Assembly: GCA_034433795.1 (NCBI GenBank)
Contig: DAOUAE010000053.1
Location: 27,111-91,110, forward strand
From: DAOUAE01 sp034433795
Lineage (GTDB): Bacteria; Chloroflexota; UBA6077; FW602-bin22; DAOUAE01
Length of the DNA stretch: 64,000 nucleotides
Direction: 5' to 3'
Made by a program: the position numbers and the translations under genes. The notes below the pieces were generated by a model. It had not been told where the DNA came from. It did not search any database and saw nothing but the letters and a program-made list of their open reading frames with translations. Every line of letters begins with the position of its first letter. Position 1 is the stretch's first letter. Shown here piece after piece: positions 34,238 to 42,697 of this stretch.

Positions 34238-35208
34238 TGCTGCCTCCTTTCCGCCACTGGCTGGGCCTCATTTTTCAGCCGGCTGGGGGCGCTGTCAATA
34301 GCTGGAGGGCGCCCTGGGGTCAGCGTGGCCAGACCCACGGCCACCAGGATGGCGGCGCTGCCCAGCCAGAAGCCGGGACCGAGAGGCTCACCCAGAAGCA
34401 GCCCGCTCAGAAAGATGCCGACCACCGGCTGAGCGAAGAAGGTCAGGGCCACCACCCTGGCCGGGAGCCTCTCCAGCCCTTTGTACCAGAGCCACCAGGC
34501 CAGGGCGGTGGCGCCCAGCCCCAGGTACAGCAGGTTGACCACCGCCGCCAGGGTCAGCGGGGCCGGCGGCCGGCCGAGCAGTTCGAAAGGGACGGCCGGG
34601 GCCATAAAGGGCAGGCTCCAGAGCACGGCGGCCGCCGTCACCGGCAGCGCGCCGTCGGCCTCGACCAGCGGCTTGCCGAGCACACTGTACAGGGCCCAGA
34701 AGGCCGCCGCCAAAAGGAGCAGAAGACTGCCCAGGAGGAACGGCCAGCCCGCGGCTGGCGCGGCGAGCGTGGGCGACAGGACCACCAGCAGACCGGCCGT
34801 TCCCAGCAGCAGCGCCAGCAGGGTCCGCCCGGTCAGCGCCTCGCCCAGAAGCAGCCAGGCCAGGAGCACGAGAAAGAGTGGGGTGGTGCTGGTCAGGACG
34901 GCTCCGTAGGCGGCGGTGGCCAGATCAGTGCCCCAGAACTGCGTGGCGAGCGTGAGGGCCAGGATGAGCCCCAGCAGCGGCAGACGCGGGTGACGCAGCC
35001 GCCAGGGCGCCGGCCCGCCGGTCAGCCAGAGACCAGCGCTCAGGGCCAGGCCGCCAATGAGCAGGCGCAGGAATCCAAGGGTCAGGGGCGGGAGACTGGC
35101 GAAACTGACCTTGCTGACGACGTACATCCCACCCCACAGGGCGGCCGCCGCCAGCGGCCAGAGGAGGGCCAGAACCTGAAAGCGATCGCGCGGTGTGGGG
35201 CTACCCAT
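34222..35208 (-). CDS. EamA/DMT family transporter
   Basis: The 328-residue protein has ten predicted helices in two EamA halves: LLWPLAAAALWGGMYVVSK at the start, LRLLIGGLALSAGLWL, AYGAVLTSTTPLFLVLLAW, then LLGSLLLLLAAAFWALYSVLG and LEVV-like helices up to LGSAAILVAVGLATL. Members export amino acids, sugars or other metabolites. It is co-transcribed with the downstream SDR gene. Confidence 0.92.
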   Translation of the reverse strand: MGSPTPRDRFQVLALLWPLAAAALWGGMYVVSKVSFASLPPLTLGFLRLLIGGLALSAGLWLTGGPAPWRLRHPRLPLLGLILALTLATQFWGTDLATAAYGAVLTSTTPLFLVLLAWLLLGEALTGRTLLALLLGTAGLLVVLSPTLAAPAAGWPFLLGSLLLLLAAAFWALYSVLGKPLVEADGALPVTAAAVLWSLPFMAPAVPFELLGRPPAPLTLAAVVNLLYLGLGATALAWWLWYKGLERLPARVVALTFFAQPVVGIFLSGLLLGEPLGPGFWLGSAAILVAVGLATLTPGRPPAIDSAPSRLKNEAQPVAERRQQWTSD

Positions 35209-35278
35209 CGGGGGGCAGCATACCCCACCACAGACCGGCTGTCAAGCGCCGTGTCAACCGAGAGAGCAAGCGCCAGCC

Positions 35279-35308
35279 TTGACTCGCGCACCACGCGGCT
35301 GGTACAAT
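35279..35308 (+). promoter_or_regulatory. Promoter for the cysteine desulfurase gene
   Basis: TTGACT (35279-35284), 18-base spacer, TACAAT (35303-35308). The leader contains AGGCGAGGTGGGAG before the ATG at 35346. Confidence 0.75.
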
Positions 35309-35345
35309 TTTTCGCGATCCGCCGCTTGGAAGGCGAGGTGGGAGC

Positions 35346-36509
35346 ATGCCCGAGATCATTTACCTGGACCACGCCGCGACCACGCCGGTGGCGCCGGCGG
35401 TGCTGGAGGCCATGCTGCCGTTCTTCCGGGAGAAGTTCGCCAATCCGTCGAGCCTCTACGGGCCGGCGCGGGAGGTCCGGCGGGCCATCGATCAGGCGCG
35501 GGACACGGTCGCGCGGGTCCTGGGCGCCCGCAGCAGCGAGATCATCTTCACCAGCGGCGGCACGGAGAGCGACAACCTGGCGATCAAGGGCGTGGCGTTC
35601 GCCAACCGCCACCGGGGCAACCACATCATCACCTCGCGGGTGGAGCACCACGCGGTGCTTCACACCTGCGAGTACCTGGAGAAGTTCGGCTTCCGGGTGA
35701 CCTACCTGCCGGTGGACCGGACCGGGCTGGTGGATCTGAACGCCCTGGAGGACGCCCTCGATGACCAGACGATCCTGGTCTCGATTATGTACGCCAACAA
35801 CGAGGTCGGCACCATCCAGCCGATTAAGGAGATCGCCCAGCTGCTCCGGCCCCGGGGGATCATCTTCCACACCGACGCGGTCCAGGCGGCTGGAGCCCTG
35901 CCGCTCAACGTAGACGACCTGGGCGTGGACCTGCTCAGCCTGTCGGCCCATAAGTTCTACGGGCCGAAGGGGGCGGGAGTGCTCTACGTCCGGCGCGGCG
36001 TCACCTTCTGGCCGCAGCAGCACGGCGGCGGGCAGGAGCGCGGCCGCCGGGCCGGGACGGAGAACGTTCCGGGGATCGTCGGCCTGGCCAAGGCGCTGGA
36101 GCTGGCCGAGCAGAACCGGCCGCAGTACGTCGCCCACTGCCAGGCCCTGCGCGACCGGCTGATCCAGGGGGTGCTGGAGCGCATCCCGGGTGCGGTCCTC
36201 ACCGGCCACCCGACCCAGCGCCTGCCCAACAACGCCAGTTTCTGCCTTGAGGGGATCGACGCCGAATCGCTGCTGCTGATGCTGGACCGGCGGGGCGTCT
36301 GCGCCTCGAGCGGTTCGGCCTGCACCTCGGGCTCGCTGGAGCCGTCGCACGTGCTCCTGGCCATGGGGATCCAGTCGCCGCTGGCCCTGGGCAGCCTGCG
36401 GCTGACCGTCGGCCTGGACAACACCCCCGAGCAGATCGACCGCGCGCTGGACATTCTGGTCGAATCGGTCCAGAAGCTGCGGGCCCTGACGCCGGCCGCC
36501 CGCCGCTGA
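35346..36509 (+). CDS. Cysteine desulfurase, NifS/IscS type
   Basis: PLP enzyme that takes sulfur from cysteine for Fe-S clusters and thio-modified RNA. The 387-residue protein begins IIYLDHAATTPVAPAVLEAM, has the cofactor Lys in SLSAHKFYGPKGAG, the ENVPGIVGLA segment and the flexible-loop catalytic Cys in RRGVCASSGSACTSG. The loop type is IscS/NifS (class I). No iscU, iscA or mnmA gene is adjacent. If the organism makes selenoproteins, such an enzyme could also deliver selenium, but that is only a possibility. Confidence 0.95.
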   Translation: MPEIIYLDHAATTPVAPAVLEAMLPFFREKFANPSSLYGPAREVRRAIDQARDTVARVLGARSSEIIFTSGGTESDNLAIKGVAFANRHRGNHIITSRVEHHAVLHTCEYLEKFGFRVTYLPVDRTGLVDLNALEDALDDQTILVSIMYANNEVGTIQPIKEIAQLLRPRGIIFHTDAVQAAGALPLNVDDLGVDLLSLSAHKFYGPKGAGVLYVRRGVTFWPQQHGGGQERGRRAGTENVPGIVGLAKALELAEQNRPQYVAHCQALRDRLIQGVLERIPGAVLTGHPTQRLPNNASFCLEGIDAESLLLMLDRRGVCASSGSACTSGSLEPSHVLLAMGIQSPLALGSLRLTVGLDNTPEQIDRALDILVESVQKLRALTPAARR

Positions 36510-36532
36510 GCCCCTCCGGGCCGGCGCCCCCG

Positions 36533-36856
36533 CTAGACCGGGTGGGCGCCTTTCTGGTCATCGGGTCTGGTCGGCGGCCAGCGCCCCTGACGCAGCCAGC
36601 GCCGCAGGGTCTGGCGGTCGGCCGGAGCGCCACAGACCTGGAGGGCCGGCCCCCAGAGGTCGAGATGCTGGCGGTAGGTGCCGGCCTCCTGCAGGCGCAC
36701 CTCCCGTCCCAGGTGCCGTCGGGCCCAGGCCCGCAGCTCGGCCGCAGCGGCCGTCAGATCCGGCAGGTCGCTGAAGACGTGACAGAGCAGCATGCCCCGC
36801 CGGATCCCCAGGTGGGGTATGTCGCGGAGCGCCCGGTGATAGTGGAAGTGGACCAT
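36533..36856 (-). CDS. Hypothetical protein, 107 aa
   Basis: Soluble basic protein beginning VHFHYHRALRDIPHLGI, with LLCHVFSDLPDLTAAAAELR in the middle and HLDLWGPALQVCGAP. The CHVFSD and HLDL segments vaguely recall DUF4031, but the match is weak and I do not assign it. It follows a membrane protein gene by 31 bases on the same strand and is convergent to the cysteine desulfurase. Confidence 0.6.
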   Translation of the reverse strand: MVHFHYHRALRDIPHLGIRRGMLLCHVFSDLPDLTAAAAELRAWARRHLGREVRLQEAGTYRQHLDLWGPALQVCGAPADRQTLRRWLRQGRWPPTRPDDQKGAHPV

Positions 36857-36887
36857 CGGCCCCGGGTTGTCGACGGCCGTGCTCCTC

Positions 36888-37427
36888 TCAGGTCCCGGCC
36901 GGGACCTTCCCGGCGCGCTGGACCCAGGCCCCCAGCACCAGCCCGTAGACCAGATGGGCGATAAAGAACGATGGGGGATAAAGACCCAGGCTCATCACCG
37001 GGTTCACCACCGGCAGCACCACGAACTGGGCGATCACCCAGAGAGCCGGCCCCAGGCTGAGGCTCCAGATCCACGGCGGTCCCGGCAGCGTCGGCAACAG
37101 GACGGCGAAGAGAAAGCCGATCCCACCGGAGAGCAGCAGGTGGAGCACCAGCCCCACCAGCAGCGCCTCGGGGGAGAAGGCGCTCAGCGCTTCGACGGAG
37201 GCCGTTTGGAGCCCGCGCAGGACCGTCGCCGCCACCAGGTTCAACGGGTACCATGGCCCCCGGCCGATGACGATCCCGGTCACCACCGCGACCAGCGCCA
37301 TCGCCAGACCTCCCAGGAGACCGCCGATCACGCCGGCGGAATAGGGATAGACCTCAGCGGGCACGCCGGCCCCCTCGTCCTCGGCGTGTTCAGCGTCCGG
37401 CGGCAGGACGGGACGGTCTGAGGCCAT
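36888..37427 (-). CDS. Multi-pass membrane protein, 179 aa
   Basis: Unrecognised. After an acidic N-terminal tail there are four or five hydrophobic helices: SAGVIGGLLGGLAMALVAVV, ALLVGLVLHLLLSGGIGFLF, LGPALWVIAQFVVLPVV and FFIAHLVYGLVLGAWV. Start at ATG 37427, with AGGAGG seven bases upstream; the frame extends upstream without signal. The arrangement looks like a small integral membrane protein of the kind called hypothetical in many Chloroflexota genomes. Confidence 0.75.
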   Translation of the reverse strand: MASDRPVLPPDAEHAEDEGAGVPAEVYPYSAGVIGGLLGGLAMALVAVVTGIVIGRGPWYPLNLVAATVLRGLQTASVEALSAFSPEALLVGLVLHLLLSGGIGFLFAVLLPTLPGPPWIWSLSLGPALWVIAQFVVLPVVNPVMSLGLYPPSFFIAHLVYGLVLGAWVQRAGKVPAGT

Positions 37428-37534
37428 GGAACCACCTCCTTCAACCAAGCCTCGGGCCTGCAGGAATGCTGACGCTCGCCCACCGCTGATTATCGCGGGC
37501 GGTGGGAGCGCCGTCAAGCGTGGTCGAACGGCAG

Positions 37535-37564
37535 TTGTGGGGAGGCGGCGTCATTCGCTACAAT
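37535..37564 (+). promoter_or_regulatory. Promoter for the enolase-superfamily gene
   Basis: TTGTGG (37535-37540), 18-base spacer, TACAAT (37559-37564), 43 bases before the ATG at 37607. Confidence 0.6.
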
Positions 37565-37606
37565 CACAGCGAACCCTGTACCGGAACGGACAGCACGAGC
37601 CGTCCC

Positions 37607-38765
37607 ATGCCACGGATCGCGCGGGTCGAGGCGTACATTCTGAGCGGAGCGCTGGATTATGTCACCGGGGTGGGCCTGAACCCGGTCGGACCGTCCCCGT
37701 CCGACCGGCCGCTCCATCGGCCCAATCCTCTGGCCCTGTGTGTCTATCCGTCCCGGGCCCAGACCTGCCTGGTGCGGGTGGTGGCCGAGGATGGCACCGT
37801 CGGTTGGGGCGAGGCCCACGCCCCGCTCGGCCCCCAGGTGACCCGCACCGTGATCACCGAGGTCCTGGCCCCGCTGCTCGTCGGCCACGAGGCCCTGGCC
37901 ATCGAGTACCATTGGGAGCGGATGTACGGCAGCATGCGGCTCCGAGGACATATCGCCGGCTACCAGCTTGAGGCCATCGCCGGGGTGGACATCGCCCTCT
38001 GGGACCTGGCCGGCAAGATGCTCGGCCAACCGGTCTACCGTCTGCTGGGTGGTCCGTTTCAGACAATGCTCCCGGTCTACGCCTCGGGCGTCCCGGGAAG
38101 CACGGTGGCCGAGCGGGTGGCGGCGGCCCGCGCGCTGGCGGCCGCGGGTTTCACCGCGATCAAGGCCTCCATCGGGCGAGGTGATCTTGACAGCGATCTG
38201 GAGGGGATCGCCGCCCTGGCCACAGCCCTGCAGGGGCAGGCCGACCTTCTGGTCGATGCCCATGGGGTTTACAGCCTCGATCAGGCCGTGCGGGTGGGGC
38301 GGCGCCTTGAGGCGCTGGGCGTCGGCTGGCTGGAGGACCCTCGACCTGCCGGTGGCGGTTGGCGAGACCGACTGCACGCGCTGGCAGGTCCACGCGCGGC
38401 TGGCCCAGGGGGCGGCCGATATTCTGCTGCCCGACGTCTGCCGGGCCGGGGGGATCACCGAGGGACGGCGCCTGGCCACCATTGCCAGCCTCTACAACGT
38501 TCGCTGGGCCGCCCACGTGAGTATGGGGAGCCCGGTGCACCTGGCTGCGGCGGCCCAGCTGGCGGCGGCCAGCCCCCATTTCCTGATGCTGGAGTACCCG
38601 ACCGCCCCCAACCCGATCGGGGACGGGCTGCTCACCGCCCCCTGGCGGCCGGTGGCCGGCCGGCTCCCGCTGCCCGAAGGGCCGGGACTGGGGCTGACCT
38701 TTGCGACCGAGCGTCTGCGGGCCCACCTCTGGCCGGCGCTGGCGGAGGGTGAGAAGGAGCGATGA
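37607..38765 (+). pseudogene. Mandelate racemase/muconate lactonizing enzyme family gene with internal deletion and frameshift
   Basis: The first frame (ATG 37607) encodes the capping domain and the barrel as far as the second metal ligand: VEAYILSG, FTAIKASIG, LLVDAHGVYSLDQA and VGWLEDP. After codon 38339-38341 the homology jumps to another frame with DLPVAVGETDCTRW, LLPDVCRAGGITEGRRLA and ANPIG-like APNPIGDGLL. Family members have about 15-20 more residues between the second (LEDP) and third (VGE) ligands, so some tens of bases seem lost. A functional enzyme cannot result. The lost function may have been a sugar-acid dehydratase. The end overlaps the kinase gene by four bases. Confidence 0.82.
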
Positions 38766-39886
38766 TCGAGCGCGCCCCGACGATGATGGCCGAGGCGCAG
38801 CCGCGACGGCCGGGAGCCCCGCCGGACCCGGCCCATCTGCTCCGGCGGGCGGCGCGGCTCGCCCTCTCGCTGCCCCTTTTCTACAAGGTCCTTATCGGCA
38901 ACTGCGCCGTCGTCGTCCTGGGGGCGGTGGCCGGCACCTGGTTGACCGTCTTTTCCGTCCAGCACTGGCCGTGGCTGACCCCGGCCGAACTGGTGGCGCT
39001 CTTCGCCCTGGTGGGCACGGTTCTGAGCCTCGGGGTCAACATCGTGGTGCTCAAGGCCGCCTTCTCGCCCCTGACGGTTCTGGAACGGACCGCCGAAGAG
39101 GTCCGGCGCGGCAATCTGGCGGCGCGCGTGCCCCCCGTCCTTTTCACCGACCCCCGGATCGAGCGGCTGCGCGAGACGATGAACGCGATGCTCGACGCCC
39201 TCAGCACCTATCGCCAGCAGCTGCAGTCGCTGTCGTCGCAGGTCATCAACGCCCAGGAGGAAGAGCGCAAACGGATCGCCCGTGAGTTGCACGATCAGAC
39301 GGCTCAGGCGCTGACGACGCTGCTCATCCACCTGCGCCTGATCGAGGCCGCCCAGGACCTGGCCGAGATCCGGCGGCGCACCCGTGACCTGCGCGAGCTG
39401 ACCGCCCGGACCATCGAGGACGTGCGGAAACTGGCGCTGGAGCTGCGGCCGACCACCCTGGACCACCTCGGGCTGGTGCCGGCGCTGGAGTGGTACATCC
39501 GCGAGTACCAGGAGCGCTTTGGGCTGACCGTCGCGTTCCAGGTGGCGGGTGACCCCGAGCGGCTGAGCCCCCAGGCCGAACTGGTCCTCTACCGCGTGGC
39601 CCAGGAGGCGCTGACCAATATCGCCAAGCACGCGCAGGCCAGCCAGGTCCAGGTGGGGCTCTCTTTCGAGGTCGACCGGGTGATCCTGACGGTGGTCGAC
39701 AACGGTCAGGGGTTCGACGTGGCGGCGGCCATGCAGGCGCGCGAGCGGGGTCTGGGGCTTTTCGGCATGCAGGAGCGGGTGGGGCTGGTCGGCGGGCGGT
39801 TGCGGATCGAGTCGCAGCCGGGGCGGGGGACACGGGTGGTGGCCGAGGTGCCGCTGGCCGGATGGTCGCTGGCCGATGGGAGGTGA
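38762..39886 (+). CDS. Sensor histidine kinase, NarX/LiaS type (HisKA_3)
   Basis: The 374-residue kinase has two N-terminal membrane helices (LIGNCAVVVLGAVAGTWLTV and LVALFALVGTVLSLGVNIVVL), a HAMP-like linker with PLTVLERTAEEVRRGNLAARV, the phospho-acceptor His in ERKRIARELHDQTAQALTTL, and the ATPase domain (LYRVAQEALTNIAKHAQA, VVDNGQGFD, GLGLFGMQERV). The short loop between helices gives little room for an outside sensor, so it may sense the membrane. It is encoded just before its response regulator. Confidence 0.94.
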   Translation: MIERAPTMMAEAQPRRPGAPPDPAHLLRRAARLALSLPLFYKVLIGNCAVVVLGAVAGTWLTVFSVQHWPWLTPAELVALFALVGTVLSLGVNIVVLKAAFSPLTVLERTAEEVRRGNLAARVPPVLFTDPRIERLRETMNAMLDALSTYRQQLQSLSSQVINAQEEERKRIARELHDQTAQALTTLLIHLRLIEAAQDLAEIRRRTRDLRELTARTIEDVRKLALELRPTTLDHLGLVPALEWYIREYQERFGLTVAFQVAGDPERLSPQAELVLYRVAQEALTNIAKHAQASQVQVGLSFEVDRVILTVVDNGQGFDVAAAMQARERGLGLFGMQERVGLVGGRLRIESQPGRGTRVVAEVPLAGWSLADGR

Positions 39887-39891
39887 GAGCG

Positions 39892-40560
39892 GTGTCCGGA
39901 CGCAAAATCCGTATCCTGCTGGCTGATGACCACGCCGTGCTGCGGGCTGGCCTGCGCGCGCTGTTGAACGCCGAGCCGGATATGGAGGTGGTCGGCGAGG
40001 CCGGCGACGGTCAGGAGGCGGTCCAGAAGGCTGAGGAACTCCGGCCCGACGTCATCGTCATGGACCTGGGAATGCCCGGGATGAGCGGTCTGGAGGCGAT
40101 GCGCCAGATCAAGGCCCGGGGGCTGCCCAGCCGGATCCTGGTCCTGACGGTCCACGCCGAGGAGCAGTACCTGCTGCCGGTGCTGCAGGCGGGGGGATCG
40201 GGCTACGTGCTCAAGCGGGCTGCCGACACCGAGCTCATCGAGGCCATTCGCACCGTCTCGCGCGGCGATGCCTATCTGTACCCGTCGGCGGCCAAACTCC
40301 TTCTCGAGGACTACCAGCGGAAGGTGAGCGCCGGCCCGGACGACGCCTTCAACCGGCTGACCGAGCGTGAGAAAGAGGTTCTCAAGCTGACGGCCGAGGG
40401 CTACAGCGCCCAGGAGATCGCCGAGCGGCTGGTCATCAGCGCCAAGACGGTTGACACCTACCGTCAGCGCATCATGGAGAAACTCAAGATCAGCCACCGC
40501 TCGGAACTTATCCGCTACGCCCTGCGCAAGGGGCTGCTCAACGTCGAGCCCGAGATCTGA
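39892..40560 (+). CDS. LuxR/NarL family response regulator
   Basis: The 222-residue regulator has a receiver (ILLADDHAVLRAGLRALL, phospho-acceptor in VIVMDLGMPGMSG, VLTVHAEEQY, GYVLKRAAD) and a LuxR helix-turn-helix (LTEREKEVLKLTAEGYSAQEIAERL with AKTVDTYRQRIM). Start at GTG 39892 after GGGAGGTGAG. It is the partner of the kinase six bases upstream. Targets are unknown. Confidence 0.95.
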   Translation: MSGRKIRILLADDHAVLRAGLRALLNAEPDMEVVGEAGDGQEAVQKAEELRPDVIVMDLGMPGMSGLEAMRQIKARGLPSRILVLTVHAEEQYLLPVLQAGGSGYVLKRAADTELIEAIRTVSRGDAYLYPSAAKLLLEDYQRKVSAGPDDAFNRLTEREKEVLKLTAEGYSAQEIAERLVISAKTVDTYRQRIMEKLKISHRSELIRYALRKGLLNVEPEI

Positions 40561-40575
40561 CCGACCGGGTGCCCG

Positions 40576-40983
40576 TCAGGAACTCTGGTCGATGATCGCC
40601 CCGCCAGGGGCGGAGACGGTCTGCCGGTAGCGCTGGAGCGCCTGACGGCCGCTGGCGATCTGGACCAGTTCCTGCTGGGCGGTGGCGATCTTCTCCCGCA
40701 GAAGCGCCTCGTTTTCCTGATCGAGCCGGAGAATCTCCTGGACGATGCCGGCCAGAGCCAGACGCTCCGTCGGGCTGAGCGGTGCAGCGGCGGGCTCCGC
40801 GACCACGTGGGTCATCGTCGCCAGGAGTTTCTCCCGCTCCTCAAGCAGGCGGTAGAATTCGTCCAGATCGTCGCGCAGAAGCGCTTCGCGCTGGGCCTGG
40901 ACCGTGCGGCGCATCGCCTCGTAGACCAGGCTTTTGAACGCCCGTGGCTCTGCTGGGGCCGGACTGTGCACATCCCCTCCCAT
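40576..40983 (-). CDS. FlgN/FliT-like coiled-coil protein, 135 aa
   Basis: Helical protein with the pattern of FlgN-like chaperones: AQREALLRDDLDEFYRLLEE, REKLLATMTHVV, LRLDQENEALLREKIATAQQ, and a disordered C-terminus. FlgN and FliT are flagellar export chaperones, but no flagellar gene is nearby, so the role may differ. A GATAAT promoter-like element lies upstream. Confidence 0.6.
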   Translation of the reverse strand: MGGDVHSPAPAEPRAFKSLVYEAMRRTVQAQREALLRDDLDEFYRLLEEREKLLATMTHVVAEPAAAPLSPTERLALAGIVQEILRLDQENEALLREKIATAQQELVQIASGRQALQRYRQTVSAPGGAIIDQSS

Positions 40984-41093
40984 GCCTCGCCGTCCCTCGG
41001 TCGTTGCTCGCTGTGGGGCCGCCGGCCCTCCATCTCAGGGAGAACGCGGCGACGCCGCTCGCTGTTACGGGCCGGCATTAGAGCCCCGTAAAA

Positions 41094-41121
41094 ATTATCG
41101 GCGGACGGCGTGTATTCTGAA
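41094..41121 (-). promoter_or_regulatory. Candidate promoter for the FlgN-like gene
   Basis: On the minus strand TTCAGA followed 16 bases later by GATAAT (41099-41094), in the gap after the sulfite-oxidase-like gene. Strength uncertain. Confidence 0.4.
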
Positions 41122-41141
41122 GGGCCAGGAGGGGATGCCGG

Positions 41142-41732
41142 TTAAAAATCCTCGGCGTAGCGCTCCTCGCGCCAGGGGTCGCCGCGCAGATGGTAGCCGT
41201 GGCGCTCCCAGAAGCCAGGGCGGTTCTCGGCCAGGAACTCGAAGCCCCGCACCCATTTCGCGCTCTTCCAGAAGTAGAGATGGGGGACCACCAGCCGGAG
41301 CGGCCAGCCGTGCTCGGGAGTCAGCTCCTGGCCGTTGGCCCGGTAGGCCAGGAGCACATTCTCCTGGAGGAGATCGTCCAGGGCCAGGTTGGTGGTGAAG
41401 CCATACTCGGCGTGCACCAGTACGAAGCGGGCTTCGGGCTTCAGCCGGACCAGCGCCAGCAGGTCGCGCACCCGCACCCCTTCGAACACAAGGTCCAGCC
41501 GGCTCCAGCCGGTCACGCAGTGGACGTCGCAGGTGACGGTGACCGCCGGCAGGGCCCGGATCTCGGAGTAGGTGAGGGTCCGCGGCTCCTCAACCAGTCC
41601 GAAGAGGCGGAACTGCCAGCGGGCCAGGTCGACGGTCGGGACCAGGCCGTAGTGCAGAACCGGCCACTTGCTCGTCACCACCTGACCCGGTGGCACCCGT
41701 GGCCGCGCCGGCTGCTGCTCTGATGAGCGCAC
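41142..41732 (-). CDS. Sulfite-oxidase-like molybdopterin oxidoreductase
   Basis: A 196-residue member of the MsrP/YuiH-like molybdopterin domain family. The probable molybdenum-ligating Cys is in VTCDVHCVTGWSRLD, followed by FEGVRVRDLLALV, VHAEYGFTTNL and the conserved C-terminal PHLYFWKSAKWVRGFEF. No signal peptide is seen, so it is cytoplasmic. GTG start with AAAGGAG upstream. The substrate is unknown; MsrP repairs methionine sulfoxide, but these short soluble forms are uncharacterised to my knowledge. Confidence 0.92.
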   Translation of the reverse strand: MRSSEQQPARPRVPPGQVVTSKWPVLHYGLVPTVDLARWQFRLFGLVEEPRTLTYSEIRALPAVTVTCDVHCVTGWSRLDLVFEGVRVRDLLALVRLKPEARFVLVHAEYGFTTNLALDDLLQENVLLAYRANGQELTPEHGWPLRLVVPHLYFWKSAKWVRGFEFLAENRPGFWERHGYHLRGDPWREERYAEDF

Positions 41733-41822
41733 GGGCTGCTCCTTTCGGACATCAGGTCGCCCGGAACGGGCGGGGTCTCACCGTGAAGGATACCAGATCG
41801 GGTCGCCGGCCGACATGTCGGC

Positions 41823-42296
41823 TCAGCCGGCCCGTTCCGCCCGGCCGACCAGTTCGCGGACCACTTCCTGGATGACCCGGCCCTCGGCCCGTCCCTTCAG
41901 GGCCTGGGCCGCCCGGGGCATGACCGCCCGGAAGTCGTGGCCGACCTCGGCGATGATTCTGGCCACCTCGGCGGCGATCTCCTCACGGGTCAGCGGCCGT
42001 GGCAGGTACTGGCGCAGGATCGCGATCTCTGCCTCTTCTTTGGCGGCCAGGTCCTCGCGCCCGCCCTGACGGTAGAGAGCGACCGCCTCCTCGCGGCTTT
42101 TGACCTCTTTTTCCAGGAGCGCGAGCAGGTCGGCCTCGGTCAACGGCTGACCGTGCTGGGGATGACGGGGGTCGGTGCGGGCGACCTCCGCCCGCCGGAT
42201 CGCCGTCAGGGCCAGGCGCAGGGTGTCGGCCCGCAGGCGATCACGAGCGCGCATCGCCTCCTTCAGGTCCTGATTCAGACGCTCTTTCAGGTCCAC
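41823..42296 (-). CDS. GatB/YqeY domain protein
   Basis: The 157-residue protein has the YqeY pattern: LKERLNQDLKEAMRARDRLR, LRLALTAIRRAEV, VKSREEAVALYRQGGREDL, EIAILRQYLPRPLTREEI and MPRAAQALKGRAEGRVI. It resembles the tRNA-binding tail of GatB; its function as a free protein is not settled. Start at GTG 42296, with AGGAGAAAGG before it, inside the 3' end of the glutaredoxin gene (56-base overlap), so it is co-expressed with it. Confidence 0.93.
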   Translation of the reverse strand: MDLKERLNQDLKEAMRARDRLRADTLRLALTAIRRAEVARTDPRHPQHGQPLTEADLLALLEKEVKSREEAVALYRQGGREDLAAKEEAEIAILRQYLPRPLTREEIAAEVARIIAEVGHDFRAVMPRAAQALKGRAEGRVIQEVVRELVGRAERAG

Positions 42297-42540
42297 CTTT
42301 CTCCTCCGCCAGCCGCTGTTCGAGCACCACCTCGAGACGCGCCCGGTCGAAGCCGATGACGACGGTGCCATCGACGACCGTCACCGGGGTGGTGAAGACG
42401 CCCATGGCCTCCAGTTCGGCCAGGGCCTCGGGATCGCGCGTCACATCGCGCTCTTCAAAGGGGATCTGTTTCTGGTGAAGGAACTCCTTCACCCGCCGGC
42501 AGAACAGTCAGCCGGGCTGCGTATAGACCACAACGCGCAT
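42241..42540 (-). CDS. Probable selenocysteine-containing glutaredoxin (UGA at first active-site position)
   Basis: From ATG 42540 the frame reads MRVVVYTQPG, then TGA (42510-42508), then LFCRRVKEFLHQKQIPFEER, GVFTTPVTVVDG (cis-Pro loop) and VIGFDRARLEVVL, to TGA 42241. This is a complete glutaredoxin of 99 residues if UGA is read through, giving UxxC in place of CxxC. A GGAG Shine-Dalgarno, a promoter at 42597-42568 and a hairpin directly after the UGA support expression through it. Nothing else in the frame is broken. If not selenocysteine, it is a nonsense mutation, and initiation at GTG 42492 would give a protein without the active site. Redox partner unknown. Confidence 0.75.
42466..42507 (-). 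promoter_or_regulatory. Candidate bacterial SECIS hairpin
   Basis: Directly after the UGA (minus strand). GGTGAAGG (42493-42486) pairs perfectly with CCTTCACC (42481-42474) around the loop AGTT, whose G is the second loop base. An outer stem CTGTTCT/AGAAACAG with one bulged A closes it next to the UGA. The loop lies 22 bases after the UGA, inside the range I recall for bacterial SECIS elements. Confidence 0.6.
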
Positions 42541-42567
42541 CGTCCACTCTCCGCGGTTTCTTTCCCA

Positions 42568-42597
42568 AGGGTAGGGTCTCAGGGGGGGCTCTGTCAA
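42568..42597 (-). promoter_or_regulatory. Promoter for the glutaredoxin/yqeY unit
   Basis: On the minus strand perfect TTGACA (42597-42592), 18-base spacer, TACCCT (42573-42568), 28 bases before the ATG at 42540. Confidence 0.65.
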
Positions 42598-42624
42598 GCG
42601 CACCGGGCCGACCGTGTGGCTGAT

Positions 42625-42654
42625 TTCACAGACGGTCCACGGCCGTTCTGATAC
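42625..42654 (+). promoter_or_regulatory. Candidate promoter for the exopolysaccharide locus
   Basis: TTCACA (42625-42630), 18-base spacer, TGATAC (42649-42654), 44 bases before the first gene of the locus. Both boxes are imperfect. Confidence 0.45.
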
Positions 42655-42697
42655 TTCTCTCAATGCACCAGAGTGCGCGTCTGTGGAGAGGATGGCC

